The notes under the pieces are model-generated. The model was not told where the DNA came from. It did not search any database and saw only the letters and a program-made list of their open reading frames with translations. A stretch of DNA of 64,000 nt, from the NCBI GenBank assembly GCA_902591755.1, contig CACJBX010000001.1, forward strand, positions 97,001 to 161,000, in the 5' to 3' direction. Source of the stretch: an uncultured Pelagibacteraceae bacterium. Lineage in GTDB: Bacteria > Pseudomonadota > Alphaproteobacteria > Pelagibacterales > Pelagibacteraceae. Position 1 is the first letter of the stretch, and each line of letters begins with the position of its first letter. This document shows positions 39,408 to 47,820 of the stretch, one piece after another. A program made the position numbers and the translations under genes.

Positions 39408-41888
39408 ATGACAAAAAATAAAATAACTGCTGTTCTTGGGCCTACTAATACAGGAAAAACCTTCTTAGCAATTGAAACAATGTTGTCTTTTAGCTCTGGA
39501 ATGATGGGTTTTCCCTTGAGGCTTTTAGCAAGGGAAGTTTATGACAAAGTTGTTAAAAAAACTGATCCAAATAAAGTCGCATTAATTACAGGTGAGGAAA
39601 AAATAATACCTTCAAACGCTAAGTATTATTTTTGCACTGTAGAGTCTATGCCCGTTGAAAAAGATTTAGAATTCGTTGGTATAGATGAAATTCAAATGTG
39701 TTCTGACCATGAAAGAGGTCATATTTTCACTGACAGATTATTGAATTTAAGAGGTGAAAAATTAACAATGTTCATGGGATCAAACTCAATGAAAAATATT
39801 ATTGATAAATTAGATGGTGATATTGAATATATAGATAGAAAAAGACTATCTAAATTAAGTTACTCAGGCCACAAAAAAATCTCTCGAATAGAAAGAAAAA
39901 GCGTAATAATAGCATTTTCAGCCGAGGAAGTTTATGCAATTGCAGAATTGATTAGACGTCAAAAAGGTGGAGCTGCAATTGTGATGGGATCTTTAAGTCC
40001 TAAAACAAGAAATTCACAAGTAAATCTATATCAATCTGGAGATGTTGACTATCTTGTTGCTACTGACGCAATTGGAATGGGAATAAATATGGATTTAAAT
40101 AATGTTTTTTTTTCGAGTATAAAAAAATTTGATGGTAAAAAAATAAGACGGCTAAGACTATCTGAAATTGCACAGATTGCTGGAAGAGCAGGCAGATATC
40201 TCAACGATGGTTCTTTTGGGATAACAGGTGAATGTGGTGAGATAAGCGCAGAGGAAATTGAATTACTTGAAAACCATAAAATTGACGACATCAGTACAAT
40301 TTTTTGGAGAAATCCAAATTTAAATTTTAAAAATGGTCAATCATTAATCAAGTCACTAGAAGAGAAGCCCAATAAACCTTGGTTAAAAAGAATTTCAGAA
40401 TGTGAAGACGAAAAAGTCCTAAAATATATTTTAAAAGATACTGAAAAACTTCAAATTTATAACAATGAAAATGAATTAAAATTGTTATGGGAATGTTGCC
40501 AGATACCTGATTTTGTAAAAAAAACTTACGGGAATCATTTAGAGGTAATTGGAAAAGTATTTAATTTTTTAAGAGAAAAAACAGGAAAAATTTCAAATAA
40601 ATACATGAAGGAACAACTTTCAATTTTAGATAAAGTTGATGGAAATGTAGATTCTATATCTAATCGAATAGCTAATGTTAGAACATGGTCTTATGTCTCT
40701 AATAAAAATGGGTGGGTAGAAAATCAAGATTATTGGGTAAAAAGGACAAAATCTTTAGAGGATAAATTGTCTGATAGATTGCATGAAGAGCTTACTAAGA
40801 GTTTTATAGATAAACGAGCAAGTGTCCTAGCAAAAGGTTTAAAACAAGATATTTCATTTGAGACAAAAATTGAAAATAATGGAAAAGTTTTGATCAACAA
40901 TCAATTTATCGGAAATTTAAAAGGTCTAAAACTTGAATTAGATTTTAAAGTTGGTGATTTAGAAACTGACATTAAATCTTTAAAAAAAGCTGCAAGACAA
41001 AATGTAAGTCCAGAAATTTCAAAAAGAATTAGTCAAATAATTGTGGGAAAGCAAATTGAGTTGAAAGAAGATAGAAAAATTTATTGGAATAATTTCCCCA
41101 TAGCAATGCTTTCTAAAGGTGCAGATTATCTCTCTCCAGAACTAAATTTAATTGTCGATGACATTGTAGAAAATGAAGAAAAATTTAAACTTCACTCTTA
41201 TCTAAAAAAGTGGCTAGACACAAAAATTACTGATGAACTAGAAAGTTTATTTAAACTAAAGAGTATTAATTCAGTTAATGCTCAAATAAGAGCTTTATCT
41301 TATCAATTATATGAAAACAATGGTGTAGTAAAAAGAGAGGAGGTTTTAGATATCATTAAAAATTTAAGCCAAGATGAGAGAAAAACACTAAGAAATTTAG
41401 GAGTAAAATTTGGCAGGTATCACATATTCTTATTCAAACTTTTTAAACCGAGTGTTGTCTCTTTAAGAATTCTACTCTGGAAGAATTTCAATGGAGAAGA
41501 CTTAAATTTATTTCCTCCTACTTTTGGATTAAATTTTGTGAATAACGATAAATACAAAAATAAAAAATTTATGCTTTTATGTGGATTTGAAAAATTTGAT
41601 AGCTTTTTTGTTAGAATTGATATTTTAGAAAGATTGTTTATTGAAATAATAAACTCCCGTGAAAGCAAATCAGACAAAATTAAACTAATACCTAAAATGT
41701 TAAATTTGCTTGGTTGTAACAAAGAAAGTTTTGTAAAAGTCATAAAATTGATGGGATATAAAGTCTTTGACGAACAAAATGAAACATTTTTTAAATATAA
41801 ACCTTTTAAAAAGATTAAAAAAAGTTTAGATTTAAAGATCAAAAAAGATAATCCCTTTGAAGCATTAAAACAACTAGATCTAAAATGA
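39408..41888 (+). CDS. Suv3-like (mitochondrial-type) SF2 RNA helicase
   Basis: 826 aa. The N-terminal ATPase has LGPTNTGKTFLA (Walker A), a DEIQMCSD Walker B of the D-E-I-Q type seen in Suv3, then VATDAIGMGINMD and QIAGRAGR (motif VI). The long C-terminal part is poorly defined, with many lysines. Mitochondrial SUPV3L1 and its alphaproteobacterial relatives unwind RNA for degradation. Gene order helicase, small protein, fdxA, carD is a known alphaproteobacterial arrangement. A 141 nt upstream gap holds no other gene I can support. Confidence 0.85.
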   Translation: MTKNKITAVLGPTNTGKTFLAIETMLSFSSGMMGFPLRLLAREVYDKVVKKTDPNKVALITGEEKIIPSNAKYYFCTVESMPVEKDLEFVGIDEIQMCSDHERGHIFTDRLLNLRGEKLTMFMGSNSMKNIIDKLDGDIEYIDRKRLSKLSYSGHKKISRIERKSVIIAFSAEEVYAIAELIRRQKGGAAIVMGSLSPKTRNSQVNLYQSGDVDYLVATDAIGMGINMDLNNVFFSSIKKFDGKKIRRLRLSEIAQIAGRAGRYLNDGSFGITGECGEISAEEIELLENHKIDDISTIFWRNPNLNFKNGQSLIKSLEEKPNKPWLKRISECEDEKVLKYILKDTEKLQIYNNENELKLLWECCQIPDFVKKTYGNHLEVIGKVFNFLREKTGKISNKYMKEQLSILDKVDGNVDSISNRIANVRTWSYVSNKNGWVENQDYWVKRTKSLEDKLSDRLHEELTKSFIDKRASVLAKGLKQDISFETKIENNGKVLINNQFIGNLKGLKLELDFKVGDLETDIKSLKKAARQNVSPEISKRISQIIVGKQIELKEDRKIYWNNFPIAMLSKGADYLSPELNLIVDDIVENEEKFKLHSYLKKWLDTKITDELESLFKLKSINSVNAQIRALSYQLYENNGVVKREEVLDIIKNLSQDERKTLRNLGVKFGRYHIFLFKLFKPSVVSLRILLWKNFNGEDLNLFPPTFGLNFVNNDKYKNKKFMLLCGFEKFDSFFVRIDILERLFIEIINSRESKSDKIKLIPKMLNLLGCNKESFVKVIKLMGYKVFDEQNETFFKYKPFKKIKKSLDLKIKKDNPFEALKQLDLK

Positions 41889-42307
41889 TATTGAAATTTT
41901 TTAATAAAAATAAAGAAAAACCCAACACAAACGCGGAATCTGTAAACATTGCATGTCTTCTAATACACGCGGCTAAAATAGATGAAAACTACACATCAGA
42001 GGAAAGAGAAATAATTAAGAAAACAATAAAGAAATTATATCCTGATTTAGATAACTTAGATGATGTTGTTACGCAAGCAGAGCAAAAGGAAAATGACTCT
42101 AATCATATTCAAGAATTTACTAGGGATGTGAAGTCTTTAAGTACAGAAAATAAAATTACAATTGTTGAAACTTTATGGAGAATAATATTATCTGATGGAA
42201 AATCAGACATTTACGAAAATAACCTTATGAGACGTTTAGCTGGGTTGCTTTACTTAGATGATAAGGTAGTTGGTGAAACTAAAATAAAGGTACTAAGTAA
42301 TAAATAA
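41885..42307 (+). CDS. TerB-like helical protein
   Basis: 140 aa. [20 protein letters not shown] followed by a second [20 protein letters not shown] repeat matches the TerB/DjlA-type helical domain with acidic metal-contacting residues. Function in alphaproteobacteria is unclear; the tellurite link of the family name should not be taken literally. It overlaps the helicase by 4 nt and fdxA by 1 nt, so it is clearly in the same operon. Confidence 0.78.
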   Translation: MILKFFNKNKEKPNTNAESVNIACLLIHAAKIDENYTSEEREIIKKTIKKLYPDLDNLDDVVTQAEQKENDSNHIQEFTRDVKSLSTENKITIVETLWRIILSDGKSDIYENNLMRRLAGLLYLDDKVVGETKIKVLSNK

Positions 42308-42633
42308 TGACTTACATAGTAAATGATAAATGTATTAAATGTAAATTAATGGATTGCGTTGAAGTCTGTCCGGTTGATTGTTTTTATGAAGGTAAAAATA
42401 TGCTTGTAATTAAACCAGATGAGTGTATAGATTGTGGCGTTTGTGAGCCTGAGTGTCCGGTAGATGCTATCAAGCCTGACACAGAAGTTGGAAGTGAAAA
42501 ATGGTTAGAGTTAAATAAAAAATATTCAGAAATATGGCCAAACATATCAGAAAAAAAAGATCCACCACTAGACAACGAAAAATATAAAAATGAAGAAAAT
42601 AAATTTGAAAAGTATTTTAAAGAAAACCTTTAA
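42307..42633 (+). CDS. fdxA: 7Fe-type ferredoxin
   Basis: 108 aa. The N-terminal half has the 3Fe-4S/4Fe-4S cysteine pattern [18 protein letters not shown] and the second cluster [16 protein letters not shown]. The C-terminal tail is variable. It is the FdxA type common in alphaproteobacteria and mediates low-potential electron transfer; the partner is unknown. Its last 44 nt overlap the carD start. Confidence 0.94.
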   Translation: MTYIVNDKCIKCKLMDCVEVCPVDCFYEGKNMLVIKPDECIDCGVCEPECPVDAIKPDTEVGSEKWLELNKKYSEIWPNISEKKDPPLDNEKYKNEENKFEKYFKENL

Positions 42634-43438
42634 AAAAAAGAAAAAAAAGGCACCGAAAGAAAGAGTAAAAACTAAAGTAAAAAAAAATAAAACAGGCAGA
42701 CCTAAACTTAAAAAATCTACAAAAAAAGCCGCAAAAGAAACAAAAAAATTAGTTACAATAAAATCAAAAAATCAGGAAAATTTACGTTTAACTAAAAGCC
42801 AGGATCAAAAACCAGAAATTGTAAAAATCAAAAAACAAGATACTCAAAAAAAAGAATATAAAATAAAGGACTATGTAGTCTATCCAAAAGATGGAGTAGG
42901 ACAGATCATGGAAATTAAAAAAATTACAATCGGTGGTATTGATGTTGAGGTATACATTATCAAATTGGTAAAAGAAAAAGTTGATTTAAAATTTCCAATT
43001 AATAAACAGACACTATTAAGACCCTTGGCAACAGTTAATCAACTTAATAAATGTATAAGTATCTTAAAAGGTAAGCCAAAAATTAAAAGATCTATGTGGA
43101 GTAGAAGGGCCCAAGAATACGATGCTAAAATCACATCTGGCAAAATTTATGAATTGGCTGAAGTTGTAAGGGATCTCAATAAAGGTGATGATATAATGAT
43201 TGATCAATCTTATAGTGAAAGACAACTATTCGAAAAAGCCTACGACAGGCTTTTGTCAGAATTTCAGATTGTTTTAAACCTGTCACCCGATGATACACAA
43301 AAAAAGTTAGATAAAGCTTTAAAAAGAAACTTAGAAAAAAATCAACAAAATTTAGAGAAAAAAGTACAAACTAATCCACAAATTAATCAAGAAACGGCAG
43401 AGCCAGAAAGTTTAGCGAACGAAACAGAAGATGAGTAA
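42590..43438 (+). CDS. carD: CarD-family transcription regulator with a lysine-rich N-terminal tail
   Basis: 282 aa. The CarD RNA-polymerase-interaction domain begins at [17 protein letters not shown] (about residues 93-110) and the helical DNA-binding part includes [14 protein letters not shown] and [14 protein letters not shown]. The first 90 residues are extremely basic, with runs of Lys and a [10 protein letters not shown] segment that resembles an AT-hook core. Usual alphaproteobacterial CarD is about 170 aa, so this tail is extra. CarD stabilises open promoter complexes. The start lies 44 nt inside fdxA and no internal ATG precedes the domain. Confidence 0.87.
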   Translation: MKKINLKSILKKTFKKKKKKAPKERVKTKVKKNKTGRPKLKKSTKKAAKETKKLVTIKSKNQENLRLTKSQDQKPEIVKIKKQDTQKKEYKIKDYVVYPKDGVGQIMEIKKITIGGIDVEVYIIKLVKEKVDLKFPINKQTLLRPLATVNQLNKCISILKGKPKIKRSMWSRRAQEYDAKITSGKIYELAEVVRDLNKGDDIMIDQSYSERQLFEKAYDRLLSEFQIVLNLSPDDTQKKLDKALKRNLEKNQQNLEKKVQTNPQINQETAEPESLANETEDE

Positions 43439-43440
43439 AA

Positions 43441-43479
43441 AAAAACGCTTCTCACACAAACGTTATGAGAAGCGTTTTT
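43441..43479. terminator. Bidirectional rho-independent terminator
   Basis: A perfect 14-bp stem (AAAAACGCTTCTCA at 43441-43454 against TGAGAAGCGTTTTT at 43466-43479) has an 11 nt loop and T runs on both strands. It lies 2 nt after the carD stop and 12 nt beyond the end of the leftward 23-residue peptide gene, so it can end both transcripts. Confidence 0.92.
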
Positions 43480-43491
43480 AAAAAAGAAAAC

Positions 43492-43563
43492 TTATCTTCT
43501 TCTTCTTCTTTTTTTTGCTTTTTTCTTAGCTTTTTTCTTAGCTTTTTTTCTTCGTTTAGCCAT
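43492..43563 (-). CDS. 23-residue Lys/Arg/Ala-rich basic peptide
   Basis: A leftward frame encodes MAKRRKKAKKKAKKKAKK followed by five arginines (23 aa; 19 basic residues). A clear Shine-Dalgarno AGGGAG lies 7 nt before the ATG, which is rare in this window, and the gene has its own likely promoter and a strong terminator. The codon pattern GCT/GCA between Lys triplets gives an AKKK repeat like histone H1 tails. It could bind DNA, RNA or the ribosome. I do not recognise a named family. It lies downstream of the acyl-CoA synthetase. Confidence 0.75.
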   Translation of the reverse strand: MAKRRKKAKKKAKKKAKKRRRRR

Positions 43564-43581
43564 CTTTAGCTCCCTGTTGTT

Positions 43582-43600
43582 ACGAATCTTTTTGATTCGT
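43582..43600 (-). promoter_or_regulatory. 5' leader hairpin of the basic peptide gene
   Basis: ACGAATC-ttttt-GATTCGT is a perfect 7-bp stem with 5 nt loop, 19-37 nt upstream of the peptide ATG and just at the predicted 5' end of the transcript. It is not followed by a U run on the minus strand, so it is not a standard terminator. It may protect the mRNA or be a regulator site. Confidence 0.45.
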
Positions 43601-43610
43601 TATAACTTAA

Positions 43611-43639
43611 TTTTTAAATATTTTCTTTTGTTATGTCAA
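43611..43639 (-). promoter_or_regulatory. Likely promoter of the basic peptide gene
   Basis: On the minus strand a perfect -35 TTGACA (43634-43639) is separated by 17 nt from a weak -10 TAAAAA (43611-43616). Transcription would start near 43604, placing the leader hairpin at the very 5' end. Confidence 0.45.
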
Positions 43640-43675
43640 ACATTTAATTAGTTATAAATTGATTCATCAACGAAG

Positions 43676-43699
43676 TATAAAATTAAATTTAATTTTATA
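43676..43699. repeat. 24-bp perfect AT palindrome
   Basis: TATAAAATTAAA joined to its exact reverse complement, 63 nt past the acyl-CoA synthetase stop codon. It contains only A and T. As RNA it could form a 3' hairpin of the acyl-CoA synthetase message; as DNA it could be a binding site. Confidence 0.5.
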
Positions 43700-43761
43700 A
43701 ATGTAAAATGTTAAAAAAGAATAGTGTTTATGCGCATTATAATCAACTTTATTTGTTAAAT

Positions 43762-45450
43762 TTAATAAAGTTTTTCTAAATCTTTTTTATATTTTTCTAA
43801 AATTTTTTTTCTTTTTAATTTTAAAGTTGGTGTTAACATTCCATTTTCAATTGTAAATTCCTCTTTAATAATTTTTATTTTTTTAACTTTTTCTATTAAT
43901 TGCAAGCTTTTATTTAAATTTTCGATGTATAAATTAATTTCTGATCTATTTTCTTCGCTATCACTTACAATTAATGCAACTAAATATGTTTTTTTATCTC
44001 CATAAACTAAGCTTTGTTTAATTTTTTCATTTAAACAAAGTAAATTTTCAATTTTAGATGGAGAAATGTTATCACCACCTAAATTTACAATGATTTCTTT
44101 TTTTCTATCAGTTATTTTCAAATTTCCTTCTTTGGTGAACTCTCCTATATCACCTGTATGCAACCATCCTTCTTTTAAAACTTCATTGGTTTCATCTTTT
44201 TTATTCCAATATCCAAGCATAACGTTTTCCCCTTTTACTAATATTTCACCATCGTTTGAAATTTTAACTTCATTAGTTTTAAACGGTGGCCCTACAGTCT
44301 CAATTTGAATATTTCCTGGAACGTTACAGCTAACGACTGGAGAAGCTTCGGTCAGTCCATATCCTTGTAATGTAGGCAAACCAATAGAATTAAGAAATTC
44401 TCCAATTTTTTGGTCAAGAGCACCACCACCTGAAACAAAAGCTTGTAACTCTCCACCAAACTGTTTTTTTATCTTTTTCCTGACTAAAATTTCGCATAAA
44501 AAATTAGATATTTTTTCACCAAAATTTAGGTTTTCTTTTTTAAGTTTTTTTGTGCCAAGTTTAAGGGTGTTCGTTATTAATTTTTTTTTTAACCCCTCCA
44601 GTTTAGAAAAATTCAGAGAAATTTTGTTATATAAATTTTGATAAAATCTTGGGACAGCAGTCATGATGGTTGGTTTCGCCACTGACATATTAGGAATTAG
44701 TTTATCTAGGCTTTCAGCATAATAAACTTTTGCTCCCAGAGAAATTTGAACGAATTGGACAGTATGTTCATACGAATGTGAAAGAGGTAACCATGTCAAA
44801 AAAACTGGTTTTTTCTTTTTGACAATAGAAGCCAATATTTCTAAAGCCCCCTCACAATTTGAGAGAATTCCACCATGACTTAACATTACCCCTTTTGGTT
44901 TACCAGTCGTACCAGAGGTATAGATTATACAAGCTAAGTCGTTTCTTTTTATTTTATTATTATAACTTTTATTAGTAAAATTTGTTTTTTTGAATATTTT
45001 TGAAAAGTTTTCAATTTGATTTGTAAATTCATCAATAGAAATTATCTTAATTTTGTCATTTAAAAATTTTTCTATTTTTTCATATTGTAATTTATTTGAA
45101 ACTATACAAACCTTTGGTCCACAATCATTAATTATATATTCATAGTCTGAGTCTGAGTAAGTGGTAAATAATGGCACTGTTACACCTCCAGAATTCATAA
45201 TTGCAATATCAGCAATTAACCACTGTGGTCTATTTTCAGACAATAATACACATCTATCTCCAAGGGAAATATAGTCTTGTAGAAAAGTTGTTAAACTTTT
45301 AATCTTTAATGTTACTTCATTCCAATTTAATGAATAGTTTTTATCTTTTGAACTCAATCCAAATAAAAAAGGTGGACCTTTTTTATTTTTAATTTCATCA
45401 TATTTTTTGAAATAAAGTTCTACTAAACTGTTTATGTTCTCTATTTTCAT
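43762..45450 (-). CDS. Long-chain acyl-CoA synthetase (AMP-forming)
   Basis: 562 aa ANL-superfamily ligase. Motifs are IIYTSGTTGKPKGVMLSHGG (P-loop), GYGLTEASPVVS, GWLHTGDIGEF and TDRKKEIIVNLGGDNISP. The pattern is that of the FadD15/FAA-like group which activates long fatty acids to acyl-CoA with ATP. It probably acts at the inner membrane. tRNA-Leu lies 4 nt upstream in the same direction, and the tRNA may share a promoter with it. Confidence 0.92.
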   Translation of the reverse strand: MKIENINSLVELYFKKYDEIKNKKGPPFLFGLSSKDKNYSLNWNEVTLKIKSLTTFLQDYISLGDRCVLLSENRPQWLIADIAIMNSGGVTVPLFTTYSDSDYEYIINDCGPKVCIVSNKLQYEKIEKFLNDKIKIISIDEFTNQIENFSKIFKKTNFTNKSYNNKIKRNDLACIIYTSGTTGKPKGVMLSHGGILSNCEGALEILASIVKKKKPVFLTWLPLSHSYEHTVQFVQISLGAKVYYAESLDKLIPNMSVAKPTIMTAVPRFYQNLYNKISLNFSKLEGLKKKLITNTLKLGTKKLKKENLNFGEKISNFLCEILVRKKIKKQFGGELQAFVSGGGALDQKIGEFLNSIGLPTLQGYGLTEASPVVSCNVPGNIQIETVGPPFKTNEVKISNDGEILVKGENVMLGYWNKKDETNEVLKEGWLHTGDIGEFTKEGNLKITDRKKEIIVNLGGDNISPSKIENLLCLNEKIKQSLVYGDKKTYLVALIVSDSEENRSEINLYIENLNKSLQLIEKVKKIKIIKEEFTIENGMLTPTLKLKRKKILEKYKKDLEKLY

Positions 45451-45454
45451 AAAT

Positions 45455-45541
45455 TGGTGGGCAAAGAGAGAATCGAACTCTCACAGTATTGCTACTATTG
45501 GATTTTGAGTCCAACGCGTCTACCAGTTCCGCCATTCGCCC
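45455..45541 (-). tRNA. tRNA-Leu (anticodon CAA)
   Basis: Minus strand, 87 nt with encoded CCA (45455-45457). Acceptor GGGCGAA pairs with TTTGCCC (one G-U pair), anticodon loop CTCAAAA holds CAA (reads UUG), there is a long variable arm, and the T loop is AGTTCGATTCT. Confidence 0.95.
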
Positions 45542-45590
45542 AATATTAATAATTTCATTTTTATAATTATAGTATAAAAATAAATTTAGT

Positions 45591-46199
45591 ATGTTTAAAG
45601 AAATATATAGAAAATCAATTGAATTAGCAGGTCATAAAAGATCCAAATTTTTTCTAGGTTTTATCTCATTCATTGAAAGTTTTATATTTCCAATACCGCC
45701 TGATGTTTTTATTATACCAATGACTATTGCTAAGAGAGCTCAGTGGATTAGAATTGCACTAATTGCTACCATAGGATCTGTTTTGGGAGCATGTCTTGGA
45801 TATTTTATTGGTTACGTTTTTTTTAACGAGATTGGTGTAAAAATATTTGAATTATACGGTGTTGATAATGCTAACTTTTTAAAAGAGAAAATGTCCTCAG
45901 AAGGCGGTGTGATAGCTTGGGTAACATTGTTGGCTATTGCTGGTTTCACGCCTGTACCATTTAAATTACTCACTATTACAAGTGGATTTGTGCACTTCAA
46001 TTTTTTCTATTTTGTTATTGTATCTTTATTAACAAGAGGTTCTAGATTTTTTTTAATAGCATTTTTAATTGGAAATTTTGGACCTGCTATGAAGAAAATA
46101 ATTGAAAAAAAGTTAGTTACAGTTTCAATAGTAATATCTGTTATTTTAGTAATAATTGCTTACTTTGTATATAATTTCTTAATTAAATTTACATCCTAG
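45591..46199 (+). CDS. DedA/YqaA-type membrane protein
   Basis: 202 aa with about four or five helices. FIESFIFPIPPDVFIIPMTI and the FTPVPFKLLTITSGFVHF segment match the SNARE-associated/DedA (VTT) family, where the second motif includes a re-entrant Pro loop. DedA proteins affect lipid flipping and membrane potential; the precise role is unknown. It is adjacent to dsbB with no gap and likely forms a dedA-dsbB-coq7 operon. Confidence 0.85.
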   Translation: MFKEIYRKSIELAGHKRSKFFLGFISFIESFIFPIPPDVFIIPMTIAKRAQWIRIALIATIGSVLGACLGYFIGYVFFNEIGVKIFELYGVDNANFLKEKMSSEGGVIAWVTLLAIAGFTPVPFKLLTITSGFVHFNFFYFVIVSLLTRGSRFFLIAFLIGNFGPAMKKIIEKKLVTVSIVISVILVIIAYFVYNFLIKFTS

Positions 46200-46676
46200 A
46201 TGGTTTTAGAAAAAAAATTTAAGGTATTTTATTTGTTTATTATATTGCTGTGTGTAACTTCAATATTTTACGCATTTTTTGTAGAATTTTTTTTGGGATA
46301 TAAACCATGTATTTTGTGCAAGTATCAAAGAGTGCCTTATGTCCTGGGTTTGATAATTGGACTTTTTGGTTTTTTTAAACCTTTAAATACAAAAATGTGC
46401 ATCTATGTATTTTTAACCTTTTTAATAAGCATGACATTATCTGGATACCATGTTGGTATTGAACAAGAATTATACCAGTCAATTTTTAATTGCTCAGACG
46501 ATAATTTGAGTATTTTGGATGAAGGTAAATTGCTTGAGAGTTTAAATGTGATAAATCCTGACTGTAGAAACGTAAATTTTGCTATATTTGGAGTATCACT
46601 TGCGACTATAAATTTTGTATTATCATTTGTAATTTCCTCTGTTTCTTATTATTTGTATTCCTATGCAAAAAACTAA
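46200..46676 (+). CDS. dsbB: Disulfide bond formation protein DsbB
   Basis: 158 aa with four hydrophobic helices. The first periplasmic cysteine pair is in KPCILCKYQRVPY (C-x2-C) and the second pair is FNCSDD and NPDCRN in the second loop, as in DsbB. It reoxidises DsbA with ubiquinone in the inner membrane. It overlaps coq7 by 14 nt, so a ubiquinone synthesis gene is coupled to a quinone user. Confidence 0.9.
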   Translation: MVLEKKFKVFYLFIILLCVTSIFYAFFVEFFLGYKPCILCKYQRVPYVLGLIIGLFGFFKPLNTKMCIYVFLTFLISMTLSGYHVGIEQELYQSIFNCSDDNLSILDEGKLLESLNVINPDCRNVNFAIFGVSLATINFVLSFVISSVSYYLYSYAKN

Positions 46677-47196
46677 TAAACAAAAATTAGAAGAATTTAT
46701 CAGAGTTGATCACGCTGGGGAAAGAGGAGCGATCAAAATTTACGAAGGTCAGCTATTAGCATTGAATACAATTATTAAAGATGAGACTTTAAAAAAAAAG
46801 ATTAAAGACATGAAAAAACACGAAGATGAACACTGTTCATTTTTTGAAAATGAGATTAAAAAAAGGAATATAAGTCCAACTAAATTTTTACCTTTATGGG
46901 ACCTTTTAGGATTAGGTCTTGGGTTTGGAAGTACAATATTAGGAAAAAAGGCCGCCATGCTTTGTACTGCCTCTGTGGAAGAAGTAATTGATGAACATTA
47001 CCTAAACCAAATTAACCAAATCAAAGATGATGAAAAGAAATTAAGAGAAAAAATTAAAAAATTCAGACAAGATGAAATTGATCATAAAGATATTGCATAC
47101 GAAGAAGGTGCAACGAAAAAAGGTTTATACTCTGTTATGGACAAAGTAATAAAAACTGGATCAAGAATAGCAATCAATATTTCTGAAAAAATCTAG
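46663..47196 (+). CDS. coq7: Demethoxyubiquinone hydroxylase (Coq7)
   Basis: 177 aa di-iron carboxylate enzyme of ubiquinone synthesis. The iron ligand motifs are VDHAGERGAIKIYEGQ, KKHEDEHCSFFE, SVEEVIDEHY and DEIDHKDIAYE, arranged as two ferritin-like repeats. It inserts the C6 hydroxyl in the last oxygen-dependent step. The 3' end is 1 nt from the convergent HNH gene. Confidence 0.94.
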   Translation: MQKTNKQKLEEFIRVDHAGERGAIKIYEGQLLALNTIIKDETLKKKIKDMKKHEDEHCSFFENEIKKRNISPTKFLPLWDLLGLGLGFGSTILGKKAAMLCTASVEEVIDEHYLNQINQIKDDEKKLREKIKKFRQDEIDHKDIAYEEGATKKGLYSVMDKVIKTGSRIAINISEKI

Positions 47197-47197
47197 T

Positions 47198-47764
47198 TTA
47201 AGGTTCTAATTCAACATCCCAATATAGATAATCCATCCAACTTTTATGTAGAAAATTTGGAGGAAAATTCTTTCCATTTCTGTGCAGATCTTCAGTTGAT
47301 GGTTGATAAGGCATTTTGTTTAAAGTCATACCTGATTTTGAAAGAAGTCTTCCACCTTTTTTTACGTTACACGATGAACAAGCGGTAACTACATTATCCC
47401 AATTAGTCTTTCCTCCTTTTGATCTAGGTAATAAATGATCAAAAGTTAATTCTTTATTACTTCCACAGTATTGACAAGAAAATTTGTCTCTTAAAAAAAC
47501 ATTAAATCTTGTAAAATTTGGATTTGACATTGGTTTAATGTAACTTTTCAATGCAATTACACTTGGAAGTTTCATGCTAAATGAAGGACTTCTAATTACT
47601 CTATCATAATAACTTACTATAGATACTCTATTTAAAAAAACTGATTTAATGGAATCTTGCCAACTCCATAATGATAATGGGTAGTAGCTTAATGGTCTGT
47701 AATCTGCATTTAAAACAAGTGCAGGACACTTTTCTAAAGACATATTTTCACTATTTATCGTCAT
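47198..47764 (-). CDS. HNH endonuclease-domain protein
   Basis: 188 aa. The HNH fold is seen as CQYCGSN and ELTFDHLLPRSKGGKTNWDNVVTACSSCN, with two zinc-binding C-x2-C pairs and the DH, N and H catalytic residues. The N-terminal part (ALVLNADYRPLSYYPLSLW) is that of a widespread chromosomal HNH family in alphaproteobacteria rather than a mobile-intron enzyme. Function unknown; a DNA-repair or processing role is possible. Confidence 0.88.
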   Translation of the reverse strand: MTINSENMSLEKCPALVLNADYRPLSYYPLSLWSWQDSIKSVFLNRVSIVSYYDRVIRSPSFSMKLPSVIALKSYIKPMSNPNFTRFNVFLRDKFSCQYCGSNKELTFDHLLPRSKGGKTNWDNVVTACSSCNVKKGGRLLSKSGMTLNKMPYQPSTEDLHRNGKNFPPNFLHKSWMDYLYWDVELEP

Positions 47765-47820
47765 AATTTTTATTAAGTTAACCTAAAAAATATTTTAATT
47801 CAATGGGACAATTAATTAAA

